From Ruminiclostridium sufflavum DSM 19573 (GTDB taxonomy: Bacteria; Bacillota; Clostridia; Acetivibrionales; DSM-1351): a DNA stretch of 41,661 bases. Within the stretch, counting starts at the first letter, position 1; each line of letters starts with the position of its first letter. The stretch spans positions 1 through 41,661 of the forward strand of contig NZ_QKMR01000029.1 in the NCBI RefSeq assembly GCF_003208175.1, in the 5' to 3' direction. The notes under the pieces were generated by a model that worked only from the letters and a program-made list of their open reading frames with translations, was not told the origin of the DNA and ran no database searches. Below are positions 24,434 to 32,933 of the stretch, piece after piece. Made by a program: the position numbers and the translations under genes.

Positions 24434-25040
24434 GAACCGGAAATTATTATATTTGCTAGTTATATCGGCAGTTGTAGCAGCAGTCTTATTTTGTATAGCA
24501 TATATAAATAATAAGGCAAACACAGAAAAATCTTTGGAGGTAGCTTTTAACGAAAGTAAAGCAAGTCAGGCTGAACTGATAGAAGATTCTGACATTATAG
24601 TTAGGTGTGTGTTCGAAGGAGAACCAAAAACAGAAAATAAAACTGCTATGACAACAGGAGCTGATGGAAAAGAATTTACAATCACATCACCTGTAACGGC
24701 ATATAAAATGAAATTAGTTGAAAATCTTAAAGGCGTTGTTAATAATGAATTTGAAATTGGATTAATTGGTAGTAAAGATAACAAAATTGAAAATGGGGCA
24801 GAGTATGTATTGTTTTTAGATAAAAGTAATGAGAATGGGAGTTATAGATTAGTAAGTTATAACCAAGGCTTTAACAAAGTTAAACAGAAAAGCAGTGATT
24901 TGAAAAATAGTACAGAAAAATTCACATCGGTATTGACATCAGATTCTACAGATGAGTCTATTGAAATCGAATCTGTTGCAACAAAGGAAATTATAAATTA
25001 TAAAGCTCTCAAAGATAAAATTAAAGAATTAGATAAGTAA
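24426..25040 (+). CDS. Membrane-anchored hypothetical protein
   Basis: 204 residues. One N-terminal membrane segment (LLYLLVISAVVAAVLFCIAY, about 7-26) is followed by an outside domain. The start at 24426 has GGGAGGAAGG ahead. The outside part is a small beta-rich domain (DSDIIVRCVFEGEP, KLVENLKGVV, YVLFLDKSNENGSYRLVSYN) of a type often seen in Firmicutes secreted proteins of unknown function. The gene is clearly more AT-rich than the neighbouring parA/parB, pointing to separate acquisition. Closed by a terminator at 25075. Confidence 0.7.
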   Translation: MHKNRKLLYLLVISAVVAAVLFCIAYINNKANTEKSLEVAFNESKASQAELIEDSDIIVRCVFEGEPKTENKTAMTTGADGKEFTITSPVTAYKMKLVENLKGVVNNEFEIGLIGSKDNKIENGAEYVLFLDKSNENGSYRLVSYNQGFNKVKQKSSDLKNSTEKFTSVLTSDSTDESIEIESVATKEIINYKALKDKIKELDK

Positions 25041-25074
25041 AGGTACATTAAAATTAAATAACCGAGTTAATGAA

Positions 25075-25108
25075 AAGCAGACCAAAATTAAAAGGCCTGC
25101 TTTTTTAT
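25075..25108 (+). terminator. Rho-independent terminator
   Basis: AAGCAGACC pairs with GGCCTGCTT (one mismatch) and is followed by TTTTTTATTTT. It isolates the small-gene block from the parA operon. Confidence 0.8.
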
Positions 25109-25134
25109 TTTGGGAAAAATCAGGAGGAAAATTG

Positions 25135-25299
25135 ATGGAGAGAAAATTGACCAAGGCCGAATTCATAAAATTATTCAGGCTGCAGAAGAAAAAGGCTGAA
25201 AAAGCAAGGAAGAATAGCAGCAGGCAGGATAGAGATGAAGAATATAATTTCTGCCGGCAGGAAAAGCAATACGGAATATGGTACGGCAAAACTTGTTGA
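25135..25299 (+). CDS. Small basic hypothetical protein before parA
   Basis: 54 codons starting at an ATG with AGGAGG ahead. The product is very basic (MERKLTKAEF, then LQKKKAEKARKNSSR) and could bind nucleic acid. It sits between a terminator and parA with no gene between, so it is probably first in the partition operon. No family recognised. Confidence 0.5.
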   Translation: MERKLTKAEFIKLFRLQKKKAEKARKNSSRQDRDEEYNFCRQEKQYGIWYGKTC

Positions 25300-25339
25300 T
25301 TAAAATTAACCCTATAACAATTATGAGGAGGAAAACAAA

Positions 25340-26119
25340 ATGAGCAAAATAATAGCAATAGCAAACCAGAAGGGCGGAGTGGGAAAAACAACAACAGCTG
25401 TAAATTTGGCAGTGGGACTGGTTAAAGAAGGAAAAAGGGTGCTGGCGGTTGACCTTGACCCGCAGGCAAACCTAAGTGAGTATCTGGGTTATGAATACGA
25501 CAGCAGAACCAATATAAGTGACCTGATGGTAGCAGCAGCCGGAAACAATCTGACGGATGAGCTGCTTAAAGCAAGCATACTGCACAATGCTGAAGGAGTT
25601 GACTATATTCCGTCAAACATAAGCCTTGCCAGCGCGGACTTGTTTCTGTCCAATGCAATGTGCCGGGAATATGTTTTGAAAAGGATACTGAAAAAAGAAA
25701 TATTAAATAACTATCATTACATTCTTATAGATTGTCTCCCCAGTCTGGGTATACTGCTTACAAATGCGATTACGGCGGCAGACAGCCTTATAATTCCAGT
25801 GCAGGCGCAGAAATTTGCATTGGATGGGCTGGTGCAGCTGGAACAGGTCTATGAGCTGGTTAAGGTCAATGTAAATCCGAATCTTAAAATAGAAGGGGTG
25901 CTGTTGACAATGCTTGACAACACAAACATGTCAAAGGCCGTTGAAAAGGCTCTCAAGGACAAGTACGGCAGAACGCTGTTTGTAACCAGAATACACAGAA
26001 GAGTGGAGGCGACAAACAGTACATACGAGCGCAAAAGTCTTGTTTCAAACATAAACAGCGTGTTGGGAGCCGAATACATAAACGTTACAAAGGAGCTGAT
26101 TGAAAGGAGTCTGGTTTAA
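25340..26119 (+). CDS. parA: Chromosome/plasmid partitioning ATPase ParA
   Basis: Walker-type ATPase of 259 residues that moves or holds the element's DNA together with ParB. The deviant Walker A is KGGVGKTT at 11-18, the Walker A' is VLAVDLDPQAN, and Walker B is YHYILIDCLPSLG. It lacks an N-terminal DNA-binding extension, so it resembles Soj-like or small ParA proteins. The ATG has GAGGAGG ahead and parB begins right after its stop. The same type of pair stabilises many conjugative elements. Confidence 0.93.
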   Translation: MSKIIAIANQKGGVGKTTTAVNLAVGLVKEGKRVLAVDLDPQANLSEYLGYEYDSRTNISDLMVAAAGNNLTDELLKASILHNAEGVDYIPSNISLASADLFLSNAMCREYVLKRILKKEILNNYHYILIDCLPSLGILLTNAITAADSLIIPVQAQKFALDGLVQLEQVYELVKVNVNPNLKIEGVLLTMLDNTNMSKAVEKALKDKYGRTLFVTRIHRRVEATNSTYERKSLVSNINSVLGAEYINVTKELIERSLV

Positions 26120-27163
26120 TTGAAAATAGACTTTTCAAAGAATAATACTACAGCCAACAACTCCTTTGCGGAAATGTTCGGGATAAAAGCCGATGCACAG
26201 AACAAGGCATCCTCCGAGCTGGATATTGATTTAATAGTTCCGTTTGAAAATCATCCTTTCAGACTGTATGACGGTGAGAAGCTCAAACGAATGGTTGAGT
26301 CAATACAGGAAAACGGAGTAATGACACCGATAGTAGTCAGGAAAAAAGAGGACGGAACCTATGAAACCCTTGCCGGTCATAACCGCATTAATGCTGCAAG
26401 GCTTGCCGGGCTTATAAAAATACCGGCTGAGATAAAGGAAAACATATCGGATGCCCAGGCAAAAATCATAGTAACCGACTCAAACTTTTTACAGCGTTCC
26501 ACCGAAGAAATGCTCCCCAGCGAGCTTGCCAAAAGCTTAAAAATGCAGCTGGAGGCCTGCAAGGAAGCAAAGCAGAAGCAGGAGTATATAAATGCAATTG
26601 AAAGTGACTCAAACGCAGATGGGAGTAAGAGTTGTAGTGAGGGTGCAAAAGTATTGCACCTTGGTAAAAGCAGAGATTCAGTAGCTAAAAAAAATAAAAT
26701 GAGTCATGAAAGTGTAAGACAATACATTCGCCTCAATCACCTTACGGAAGAGTTATTAAACATGGTAGATGAAGGAAGCATAAAGCTGGTTCCGGCAGTA
26801 AGCCTGTCATACTTGACAAATCAGGAGCAAGCTGTTCTTTTCGATATCCTGTCCCGGAACGATTACAGGATAGACATGAAAAGAGCAGATACATTAAAGG
26901 AAAGGAGCGGAAAACTGACAGAGGATGATATATTGGCAATAGCATCCGGGGAATTTTTTGAGAAAAGAAAAAAGGCCAAGCTAACAGCAGTAACAGTAAA
27001 GCCAAAGCTGATTTCAAGATTCTTCAACGCATATACAACACAAAACGAAATAACAGCAACAATTGAAGCGGCTCTGGAAGAATACTTTGAAAGACGAAAA
27101 CGTCAGGCAGAGGAAACTGAAAAAGAAAATAAGGAGGAGGAAGAAGGACGTGAAGAAAATTAA
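26120..27163 (+). CDS. parB: ParB-like partition protein
   Basis: ParB/Spo0J-family protein of 347 residues. The ParB nuclease-like domain spans about 37-125 and includes ENGVMTPIVVRKKEDGTYE and the LAGHNRINAARLAG box that in ParB binds CTP. A helix-turn-helix region follows (KKNKMSHESVRQYIRLNHLT, about 192-211). The C-terminus is highly charged. The start is a TTG directly after the parA stop, with AAAGGAG ahead; no ATG is suitably placed. The next gene overlaps its end by 14 bases. parS sites were not identified. Confidence 0.9.
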   Translation: MKIDFSKNNTTANNSFAEMFGIKADAQNKASSELDIDLIVPFENHPFRLYDGEKLKRMVESIQENGVMTPIVVRKKEDGTYETLAGHNRINAARLAGLIKIPAEIKENISDAQAKIIVTDSNFLQRSTEEMLPSELAKSLKMQLEACKEAKQKQEYINAIESDSNADGSKSCSEGAKVLHLGKSRDSVAKKNKMSHESVRQYIRLNHLTEELLNMVDEGSIKLVPAVSLSYLTNQEQAVLFDILSRNDYRIDMKRADTLKERSGKLTEDDILAIASGEFFEKRKKAKLTAVTVKPKLISRFFNAYTTQNEITATIEAALEEYFERRKRQAEETEKENKEEEEGREEN

Positions 27164-29003
27164 TTTGTACAAGCCGGGAGGCAAGGGAGAGGAAGGAATA
27201 CCAAAATCAATACAGGAGGTAGCCGATGAGCTGGAGGAAAGACTAAAGAATCAGGGAATTAAACCTGATTCTTATTTTTTATCTGACCCATACAAAGTAT
27301 TAAGAAAAAATGCATTTCCGGGAGAAAGAAAAATATCGGGAACACTTTCAGTCGGCAACGGTGAGGTAAGGGCCTTCATCAGCCTGAGCTCCGAGGAAGG
27401 CGAGGAATCCCAGATTAAAGGCAGGATGTGCATTGCCCAGTACAAGATAGAAAAGGGCAAAATGTCGGAGGCCTTTGAAAAGGCTACTAAAGCCTTGAAA
27501 GTAATGCTGGGCAGCTTCTATATGGATATGGAGGAAAACCTGAATATCCAAACCAACCTTGAAAATGAGCAGCAGGCACAAAAAGCATCAGAACAGCAAA
27601 AAGCTGCGGAGCCCGGCAAAGAGAATGCGGTAATATCCACTGATAACAGAAGCCCGCAGGAAATAGCAAAATCAATACAGCAGGCGCTGTCGGATTCCGA
27701 GGTGGCGGAGGAATACAAGAAGCTTCAGGAACAGGAAGCCGATAAGAAAAGCAGCACACAGGCAGCTAATATAGAAACAGCAAAAACACAAACAATAAAA
27801 ATACAAGCGGATAATAAGGTGCTTGCGGATAAAAAAATAGTAGAGTATTCAAATAAAAAGGCCGGCAGTGAGAGTGCACAAACTGCTCAGACTGCCGGTA
27901 CTTCTGAAACAGTCAATACCGCAAATACATCCGGTACTGAAAACAGCGATTTAAAAAACCAGCTGATAAACGTAAACTTCACACCTGCCCAGGCTGAGGT
28001 TGTAATAAACCTGCTTGAAGAAAACCAGAACAGATATGAGCCTAAGAGCTCAATGTTCAGGCTGCTGGGAGACGTACTGGGCAAAATGCTGCATGCCCTG
28101 AACAAAAAGCTTGACAGTATAATAGACTCCGAGAAAATAGTATCGGATAAGCTGGAATTGATATATTCCGCTATCAATAATGAAAACTATGAGTTGTTTG
28201 CAGAAAGGTATGCAGGGCTGGAGCAGAAAATAAAATACTGCCATGACATACTGAGTGAGGCGGCTCAGGGGAAAAGCATCCAGAGCACAAGCATAATAAA
28301 CCATATACTGAATAAAGAAAAGGTGCCGGTATCAATCAGGACACTTCAAAATGCATTTGTTACCGCAATAGACAACAATGTAGAATCGGCGCTGGCAATA
28401 TACAAATATTCCGATGCAAACCTGCACGGAGAAGCCCAGTTCAATACAATCAGAGGCTTCCTGAGCCATGCCCTCAATACCCTGCCCGATAACGAAGCAG
28501 AAAAGTTCATACAGATATCAAGCATAAAGGCCTTTGACGACACCGTTATATTCAAGGAAATGCTGCGTGCCGGAAAATATGACCTTTTCAATTCCTGTCT
28601 GCAGCAGTGCAAAAATATAGACGAGCATGCTCCTTCACTGTACTATTTTGCAGCCCAGAGAAAGGATGCGGATGCACTGCATACCCTTGCAAGCATGAAT
28701 GCAAATATAAATGAGAACGGCGGGGAAGCATTATATACCTGCTTTGAAACAAACAAGCCTGAAACAGCAAAGATACTGATAAACTTCGGCGCAGACATAA
28801 AAACGCTGACAGACCGTATAGAGCTTATTCAAAAATCCAATCCGGAATATGAGCTGCCGGACGAAAGCAAGGGCTTCCTTAATGAAATATGCAGGCATGC
28901 GGGATTTGACGGATACTCTGCTACCCTGCAGCAGAACAGTACGGAAGAATATGCAGAGGATGAGGTGCACGGAGAAAACGGAGATTTAGGTGCAAATTAT
29001 TAG
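27150..29003 (+). CDS. Large accessory protein with ankyrin-like C-terminus
   Basis: 617 residues, not recognised as a whole. The start is a GTG at 27150 with GGAGGAGG ahead; the longer upstream frame lies within parB. Three parts are visible: a compact N-terminal domain (about 1-130, GIPKSIQEVADELEERLKN), a long low-complexity linker rich in Gln, Ala, Thr and Glu (about 130-290), and a helical C-terminal half. Near 525-570, GGEALYTCFETNKPETAKIL, then INFGADIKTL, looks like an ankyrin repeat, suggesting protein-protein contact. Lying between parB and the primase-like gene, it is likely an accessory for replication or transfer. Confidence 0.7.
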   Translation: MKKINLYKPGGKGEEGIPKSIQEVADELEERLKNQGIKPDSYFLSDPYKVLRKNAFPGERKISGTLSVGNGEVRAFISLSSEEGEESQIKGRMCIAQYKIEKGKMSEAFEKATKALKVMLGSFYMDMEENLNIQTNLENEQQAQKASEQQKAAEPGKENAVISTDNRSPQEIAKSIQQALSDSEVAEEYKKLQEQEADKKSSTQAANIETAKTQTIKIQADNKVLADKKIVEYSNKKAGSESAQTAQTAGTSETVNTANTSGTENSDLKNQLINVNFTPAQAEVVINLLEENQNRYEPKSSMFRLLGDVLGKMLHALNKKLDSIIDSEKIVSDKLELIYSAINNENYELFAERYAGLEQKIKYCHDILSEAAQGKSIQSTSIINHILNKEKVPVSIRTLQNAFVTAIDNNVESALAIYKYSDANLHGEAQFNTIRGFLSHALNTLPDNEAEKFIQISSIKAFDDTVIFKEMLRAGKYDLFNSCLQQCKNIDEHAPSLYYFAAQRKDADALHTLASMNANINENGGEALYTCFETNKPETAKILINFGADIKTLTDRIELIQKSNPEYELPDESKGFLNEICRHAGFDGYSATLQQNSTEEYAEDEVHGENGDLGANY

Positions 29004-29021
29004 GATTGGAGGCGATACGGG

Positions 29022-30452
29022 ATGAAAAAATTTACGGATGAACAGATATCACAGGCAAATCAAGTCAGCTTGCTTGAGCTGGCAAAGCAGTTAGGATATC
29101 AGCCGGAGAGACGAGGAAGCAATTATCACATAAAAGAGCATGGAGGCCTTTATATAAACGACCAGAAAAATTCGTTTTATTGCTGGGCGCAGGAACGTGG
29201 AGGCGGTCCGATTCAATTTCTGATGCTGATAGAAAAAAAGGATTGGGTTGAGGCAATGAAATCTTTGGTTGGAGACGGAGAAACACAGCAAGCACAGCAC
29301 CTGACAAATAATACTCAAAGGTGGAAGAAGCCTCTTGAGGCAAAGCCAGCCGAATTCAAGCTGCCGGCGAAGGAACCGTCCTCCTACAGGAGGTTATTTG
29401 CATACCTTACAAAAACCCGGGGACTGGATAAGGATATTGTAACAGACCTTGTAAACAAAAAGAAAATATATGAAAGCTCTCCCCATCATAACGTGGTATT
29501 TGTGGGATATGATGAAAAGGGAGTACCGAGACAGGCCTTCCAGAGGGGAACAGTCAGCGGATTGCCCTTTAAGGGTGAGGTTGCCGGCAGCAACAAAAAC
29601 TACTGCTTTGCAATGGAAGGAAGGGGAGACAGCCTGACTGTATGTGAGGCGGCAATAGATGCAATAAGCCATGCCTGCCTTGAAAAACATTTCGGCGGGG
29701 TTTGGAAAAATAAGCACAGGATAGCACTTGGAGGTCTTTCGGACAACCCGCTAAAAAAGTACCTTGAAATGCATCCTCAAATAAAAAAAATAACCTTTGC
29801 ACTGGATGATGATTATGGAGCAAAGTTACCGGACGGAAGTCCTGCTCCAAACTGGGGACAGCAGGCAGCGGAAAAATTTGCAGATAAGTACAGGCAGCTG
29901 GGCTATACAACAGAAATCGAAAAGCCGTATGCAAAGGACTGGAACGATGAGCTGCTGAATATTCAATTTATTGAATGCGTTGAAAAAGAGAAGGCAGCGG
30001 AAAGGGAAAGACAGCGTCATGAGGGAGAGATGGAACAGGTAGAAATTTTTAAGGCAATGGAGAAGTCAAAACAGCGGCATGAGAAAATAATGGAACAGAT
30101 AGAGGGTTTTAAGGCAATGGAGAAGGAGGATAAAGAAATGGAAAAGATGAATAAGCCTCTGAAAGATGAAAAACAGGAGCCAGAGAAATTATCGTCGCCT
30201 TTCCAAATCCATATTCAAAATTATCATGTAAATAATACTCAAGAGACTCAAGAGATGAAAGTATCATCCCTTAAGGCTGAAGATTCCGCGAATAGCCCCA
30301 GGAATAAATCAGAAAATCAGGCAGTATTCAGTAATAACACTATGAATATAGAAATTGGAAAGAATTGCGGTAATGTAAAAATATATAAAAATTACGAGGG
30401 GGATTTTGATCATTTAATAAATGAAACAGATGATGAAGAGATGGTTCAGTAA
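29022..30452 (+). CDS. DUF3991/Toprim primase-like protein
   Basis: 476 residues. The N-terminus (about 20-90) has a CHC2-zinc-finger-like fold (HIKEHGGLYINDQKNSFYCW, then GGGPIQFLMLIEKK). It is followed by a DUF3991-like domain (YLTKTRGLDKDIVTDLVNKK) and a Toprim domain with LTVCEAAIDAISHAC and FALDDDYGAKLP (acidic metal ligands). Such proteins accompany relaxases in Firmicutes mobile elements and may prime DNA after transfer. The C-terminal third is a charged coiled coil with a near-exact duplication of 20 residues (30008-30127) and a low-complexity tail. Confidence 0.85.
   Translation: MKKFTDEQISQANQVSLLELAKQLGYQPERRGSNYHIKEHGGLYINDQKNSFYCWAQERGGGPIQFLMLIEKKDWVEAMKSLVGDGETQQAQHLTNNTQRWKKPLEAKPAEFKLPAKEPSSYRRLFAYLTKTRGLDKDIVTDLVNKKKIYESSPHHNVVFVGYDEKGVPRQAFQRGTVSGLPFKGEVAGSNKNYCFAMEGRGDSLTVCEAAIDAISHACLEKHFGGVWKNKHRIALGGLSDNPLKKYLEMHPQIKKITFALDDDYGAKLPDGSPAPNWGQQAAEKFADKYRQLGYTTEIEKPYAKDWNDELLNIQFIECVEKEKAAERERQRHEGEMEQVEIFKAMEKSKQRHEKIMEQIEGFKAMEKEDKEMEKMNKPLKDEKQEPEKLSSPFQIHIQNYHVNNTQETQEMKVSSLKAEDSANSPRNKSENQAVFSNNTMNIEIGKNCGNVKIYKNYEGDFDHLINETDDEEMVQ
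30008..30127 (+). repeat. 60-bp tandem duplication inside the primase-like gene
   Basis: Two 60-bp units in the same frame encode RQRHEGEMEQVEIFKAMEKS and KQRHEKIMEQIEGFKAMEKE. The period keeps the reading frame and the heptad-like spacing of a coiled coil, so the length of this arm may vary between strains. Confidence 0.85.
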
Positions 30453-30487
30453 TAATAAAAGGTTGAGATACTGAATAAAAAATAACA

Positions 30488-30549
30488 GGTTTATCAGAAA
30501 TGCAGGCAGAAGGCTCTGGTACAATTAAGAGCCTTTGAGCCTGTAAACC
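30488..30549 (+). terminator. Long nested hairpin after the primase-like gene
   Basis: GGTTTA/TAAACC encloses CAGGC/GCCTG, which encloses AAGGCTCT/AGAGCCTT with a 10-nt loop, 62 nt in all. No T run follows, so it may end or protect the mRNA rather than act as a simple terminator. Confidence 0.5.
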
Positions 30550-30571
30550 GATAAAGAATGGAGGCGGCAAG

Positions 30572-30700
30572 TTGGAGAACATGATACAAGCTGTAATATT
30601 ATCAAAAAAATTCTTTTTTCAGTATCGCATTTCGAACTTTCCGTACAAAAAGCAGGTGCGTATGCAGCTGATTTGTCCAAAGAATATACAAAAAACGTAG
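30572..30700 (+). CDS. Possible 42-residue protein
   Basis: A TTG with GGAGGCGG ahead opens 42 codons (MENMIQAVILSKKFFFQYRI onward, basic). It ends just before the three-hairpin cluster. The site is good but the frame is short and has no family; it may be chance. Confidence 0.3.
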   Translation: MENMIQAVILSKKFFFQYRISNFPYKKQVRMQLICPKNIQKT

Positions 30701-30709
30701 CTGTTTTTT

Positions 30710-30781
30710 GCCGTACTATGTACGGCAGGAATAGTCGGGTGACGCACCCGACGGAATACAGCTTGCCAACGAAGTTGGCAA
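30710..30781. other. Cluster of three perfect hairpins, candidate oriT or origin
   Basis: Three perfect inverted repeats, each with a 3-nt loop, lie within 72 bases: GCCGTAC-TAT-GTACGGC (30710-30726), GTCGGGTG-ACG-CACCCGAC (30734-30752) and TTGCCAAC-GAA-GTTGGCAA (30763-30781). They are followed by repeated GGGTG elements (783-787, 802-806 and 813-817 of the 30-kb block). The area is non-coding and lies among transfer genes. Hairpins of this kind next to a nick site mark origins of transfer or single-strand origins. The nick site itself was not identified. Confidence 0.5.
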
Positions 30782-30927
30782 CGGGTGACATATTATAATT
30801 GGGGTGGCAATCGGGTGGCAGGAGGCTGGAAGGCAGGCATATATAGGGATGTAAGGATTTGAAATAAAAATACAATTTATGAATATCATAAAAATCCAAT
30901 AGAAAAGTATTTTCTTAATAATAAATT

Positions 30928-30955
30928 ACCGCAGTTCAGAAATGCGGGTTTTTTA
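30928..30955 (+). terminator. Rho-independent terminator
   Basis: ACCGCA and TGCGGGT pair around a 9-nt loop and are followed by TTTTTTAG. It closes the hairpin-rich non-coding region before the next gene. Confidence 0.7.
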
Positions 30956-31009
30956 GTGCGTAAAATAATTATGATATGCAGTTGAGAGCTGCAAGAGAGC
31001 GGGGAGCAT

Positions 31010-31378
31010 ATGAAAGTATATAAAATGAGTGATTATGAATGGTGGGCAAGTAACCTATCTCCAGAAGAAACCTTGGAACTCTATCTAAGAGAAATGGGAG
31101 CAGATCCGGAGGATACATATACAATTGAAGATATTAAGGAATGTGATCTTGATAAAGAGGGAATGTATATTCCTTATGAAAATACTGATGAAATTTCTGA
31201 GCTGGAGAGATTGGGAATTTCTGAGCAGATTGTTAAGGATGGGCGTAAGGAAGGGTTTGGAACAACGAAAAAAATTAACTGTGAATGGTTTATAAAAGTT
31301 CCTTTCATAAAGGCTCTTGAATTTCACAACTATTCTGCCAACGATAAACCTTTTTGCATTGCAGCAATGGAAACTTGA
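31010..31378 (+). CDS. Hypothetical acidic protein
   Basis: 122 residues, not recognised. Soluble, acidic, with an N-terminal helix-rich part (NLSPEETLELYLREMGADPE) and a C-terminal part ending CEWFIKVPFIKALEFHNYS. The ATG at 31010 has GGGGAG ahead. It is AT-rich and lies in a run of small genes between the primase-like gene and the relaxase. Confidence 0.65.
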   Translation: MKVYKMSDYEWWASNLSPEETLELYLREMGADPEDTYTIEDIKECDLDKEGMYIPYENTDEISELERLGISEQIVKDGRKEGFGTTKKINCEWFIKVPFIKALEFHNYSANDKPFCIAAMET

Positions 31379-31422
31379 TTAGTCCAATATGCAGAATGAC
31401 TGCAGGAAGGATAAAATTTAAT

Positions 31423-31707
31423 ATGAAAAAAGTTATGAAAAAAATTATGGAGTGGATTATATTTGAATTATTATTTGCTGGATTAGCAATACTTTTTTCA
31501 CTTTTTATGGCATTTCAAGCAACTGTTGCTAGAAATCATAATCTGCAAGATATAAGTTTATTTAATATTGACTATAGTAAAGTAATGATATTTACACGGA
31601 TTCTTTCATTTTTAACTGTGCCTGTAATGACAATAATTGCAACGGTATTTAAGATAGTAATAGATGCTGAAGGGGATGAACGAAACCATGAAAAAAAGCA
31701 ATCCTGA
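31423..31707 (+). CDS. Small membrane protein, two helices
   Basis: 94 residues with two clear membrane segments (IIFELLFAGLAILFSLFMAF and ILSFLTVPVMTIIATVFKIV) and a charged tail. The start is the ATG at 31423 with AGGAAGGA ahead; the longer upstream frame overlaps the previous gene. Its 3' end overlaps the ribbon-helix-helix gene. A role in the transfer channel is possible but not shown. Confidence 0.6.
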   Translation: MKKVMKKIMEWIIFELLFAGLAILFSLFMAFQATVARNHNLQDISLFNIDYSKVMIFTRILSFLTVPVMTIIATVFKIVIDAEGDERNHEKKQS

Positions 31708-32140
31708 TGAACACAAAAGGTCAATCAGATTTAAAGCAAGGAGCATAGAGGAAATGGAGAAGCTTGCGGCAATAAGGGGACTGACAGTTTCGGACATAGT
31801 AAGAGAATTCGTTGAAAAGGGCTTGGCGGTGGACGGCTACAAAAACGACATAGACTTTATAACAGAAATCATTCACAGGGAGCTTAAGGAGGTACTGGAG
31901 CCACAGGTAAACAGAATAGTAAAGCTGCTGATGAAAATAGGCAAGGCTTCAGCCGGAACGATGTACTCCAACCTGAAATTAATACAGCTTGTCACCGATG
32001 AAGATGAACAGGCATATTTCGAGATGGTAAATAAAAGCTTGAGACTTGGGGTTGAGTATATGAAGAAGAAGGATATGGAATTGGATTCATACTTAAATAA
32101 CGCAAGCGGAGTATTAAGTGACAGTGAAAGATTAAAATAA
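31688..32140 (+). CDS. Ribbon-helix-helix protein, possible relaxosome accessory
   Basis: About 150 residues. The N-terminal KRSIRFKARSIEEMEKLAAI followed by RGLTVSDIVREFVEKGL matches the strand-helix-helix DNA-binding fold of MobC/CopG-type proteins; the rest is helical (EVLEPQVNRIVKLLMKIGKA). Such proteins bind oriT and help the relaxase, or control copy number. The start is uncertain: ATG 31688 is placed 12 bases after AAGGGG; ATG 31676 and 31664 are alternatives. Confidence 0.75.
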   Translation: MKKSNPDEHKRSIRFKARSIEEMEKLAAIRGLTVSDIVREFVEKGLAVDGYKNDIDFITEIIHRELKEVLEPQVNRIVKLLMKIGKASAGTMYSNLKLIQLVTDEDEQAYFEMVNKSLRLGVEYMKKKDMELDSYLNNASGVLSDSERLK

Positions 32141-32165
32141 AAAACTTAAAGGGGAAAATAACAAA

Positions 32166-32375
32166 ATGAAAAATAATAAAGCTATAGGAATTGAAAGCTT
32201 ATTTAATACGGAATTTGATGATACTTCCAAGGGATATTATTTGGGAACTGAGTCTGCCGGTGATACTTATGCAACATTCATTGATTGCAGTGTTAGGGTT
32301 GGTGATTTTAATTCAATTTCACTTGGAACACCTGGACAGGGAAAGAATTTCAGAATAGAGAATGATGCTAAGTAA
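32166..32375 (+). CDS. Small protein, paralogue of the one at 33604
   Basis: 69 residues (MKNNKAIGIESLFNTEF onward). The C-terminal half, GYYLGTESAGDTY and ISLGTPGQGKNFRIEND, aligns with GIYIGRVETDSPV and MPIGTLGEGRAFGINKG of the small protein encoded at 33604-33807. The shared IGT-x-G-x-G stretch recalls the Walker A loop of conjugation ATPases, but the lysine-serine/threonine pair is not kept, so ATP binding is unlikely. Function unknown. The ATG has AAAGGGG ahead. Confidence 0.6.
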   Translation: MKNNKAIGIESLFNTEFDDTSKGYYLGTESAGDTYATFIDCSVRVGDFNSISLGTPGQGKNFRIENDAK

Positions 32376-32470
32376 CGATTATAAGGTTAAAGAAAAGGTT
32401 GATGCGATTAATTAAATTGAATATAATTGTTAATAAAACTCCAATGAAGCATTTAAAAGGATGGTAAAAA

Positions 32471-32845
32471 ATGAGTAAAATATTATTATCAATTAATCCA
32501 GAGCATGTTGAAAGCATTTTTAATGGGACAAAGAAATATGAATTCCGTAAGAAAAAATGTAAGGAGAGTATTGATAAAATAATAATATACTCAACAGCTC
32601 CCGTAATGAAAGTAGTGGGTGAAGCAGTTGTTGAGGAAGTATTGGAAGGAAGTCCGGCCGAAGTGTGGAAGAAAACAAGTAAAAGTTCAGGAATAAACGA
32701 AAGCTTTTTTAAAAAATATTATAACGGAAGAGAAAAAGCTATAGCATATAAATTAAAGGATATTGTTAAATATGAAAGCCCGAAGAGACTATCATACTAT
32801 GGAATAAAGGCTGCTCCTCAGTCGTTTGTATATATAAACGGATAA
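32471..32845 (+). CDS. ASCH-domain (PUA-like) protein
   Basis: 124 residues. ILLSINPEHVESIFNGTKKY followed by EFRKK and IIIYSTAPVMKVVGEA match the ASCH/EVE-like RNA- or nucleotide-binding fold found in many mobile elements. It opens directly into the domain. The ATG at 32471 has AAAAGGATGG ahead. Cargo role, perhaps RNA modification or phage defence, is inference. Confidence 0.75.
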   Translation: MSKILLSINPEHVESIFNGTKKYEFRKKKCKESIDKIIIYSTAPVMKVVGEAVVEEVLEGSPAEVWKKTSKSSGINESFFKKYYNGREKAIAYKLKDIVKYESPKRLSYYGIKAAPQSFVYING

Positions 32846-32874
32846 ACTGAAAACAGAATTAGCATATTAAATCA

Positions 32875-32912
32875 AAGCATGTGATCAAACAGATTGCATG
32901 TTTTTTATTTTG
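32875..32912 (+). terminator. Terminator after the ASCH gene
   Basis: AAGCATG and CATGTTT pair (one G-T) around a 15-nt loop, followed by TTTTATTTT. Confidence 0.6.
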
Positions 32913-32933
32913 AAAAAATAGGAGGCAGATGAT

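Noticed and set aside
30710-30781. The row of hairpins as a CRISPR array
   Set aside because: The three stems differ in sequence; no repeated unit with spacers of equal length is present.
32166-32375. P-loop ATPase in the small protein
   Set aside because: GTPGQGKNF lacks the Ser/Thr after Lys and the protein has no Walker B; too small for an ATPase.
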